A stretch of 5,303 nt of DNA from Paludibacter sp. (GTDB lineage: Bacteria; Bacteroidota; Bacteroidia; Bacteroidales; Paludibacteraceae): the NCBI GenBank assembly GCA_028748945.1, contig JAQTOL010000262.1, forward strand, positions 1-5,303, in the 5' to 3' direction. Shown piece by piece: positions 5,216-5,303 of the stretch. The notes under the pieces were generated by a model. It was not told where the DNA came from. It saw only the letters and a program-made list of their open reading frames with translations, and made no database searches. Each line of letters opens with the position of its first letter. Position 1 is the stretch's first letter. The position numbers were made by a program, and so were the translations under genes.

Positions 5216-5303
5216 ATGAAAAAATATTTTAAGGAATCGTCTTATCGACTGACTATACTGTTAGTTGGTATACTACTGGGGAGCTCTTTGTTTGTTTCCT
5301 GTG
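5216..5303 (+). CDS. Probable lipoprotein, N-terminal fragment (3'-truncated by window edge)
   Basis: Only 29 codons are in the window. They encode a basic start (MKKYFKESSYR), a hydrophobic core (LTILLVGILLG) and SSLFVSC, with Cys29 encoded at 5300-5302. This is the shape of a type II (lipoprotein) signal peptide, with Cys29 as the likely lipidated residue. Phe at -3 is less usual than Leu but tolerated. The product would be an inner- or outer-membrane lipoprotein. The next ATG upstream (5191) is in another frame and stops after five codons, so 5216 is preferred; the A/T-rich upstream region without a Shine-Dalgarno sequence is normal for Bacteroidota. The terminator at 4733-4801 and the long leader suggest separate transcription from the LamG gene. 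Its position in a probable arabinan locus makes a SusD- or SusE-like glycan-binding protein or a surface glycosidase possible, but nothing seen here decides this. Confidence 0.75.
   Translation, partial: MKKYFKESSYRLTILLVGILLGSSLFVSC

Overview
The window most likely comes from an anaerobic, plant-polysaccharide-degrading member of the Bacteroidota, probably a Bacteroidales lineage outside the genus Bacteroides. Three things point there. The left gene is a GH43 endo-arabinanase of the Bacteroidetes type with its family-specific C-terminal domain. The central gene ends in a type IX secretion system (T9SS) sorting domain, and T9SS is confined to this phylum. The spacers are very AT-rich, with no strong Shine-Dalgarno sequences. 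Coding DNA is roughly 40% GC by sampled lines. By hand count the spacers are about 22% (907-1675) and 24% (4801-5215).

Layout, all genes on the + strand: (1) bases 1-906 are the C-terminal 301 codons of an endo-1,5-alpha-L-arabinanase whose start lies outside the window. (2) Bases 907-1675 are a 769-bp spacer with no credible gene but several inverted repeats. (3) Bases 1676-4726 are a complete 1016-residue secreted protein: signal peptide, a LamG-like domain, two tandem Ig-plus-LamG modules, and a T9SS sorting domain. It has no recognisable catalytic domain. (4) Bases 4727-5215 hold a strong terminator hairpin and then an AT-rich leader with a perfect 14-bp palindrome. (5) Bases 5216-5303 are the first 29 codons of a probable lipoprotein, cut right at its putative lipidated cysteine.

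The layout suggests part of an arabinan or pectin side-chain utilisation locus. The arabinanase cuts alpha-1,5-arabinan. The multi-LamG protein would sit on the cell surface or be released by T9SS, probably as a glycan-binding or adhesive partner. The lipoprotein may be a further surface component. No SusC/SusD pair or regulator gene is visible, so the locus assignment is an inference.

The least explained material is the non-coding DNA: paired 6-N7-6 inverted repeats, a 9-bp stem followed by five T's, an 11-bp hairpin with a GTAA loop, an 8-mer (AAAGAACA/TGTTCTTT) found in the leaders of both downstream genes, and a CpG-centred palindrome before the lipoprotein gene. These are candidate regulatory elements. 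I see no clear new enzyme system, CRISPR array, tRNA, rRNA or mobile element.
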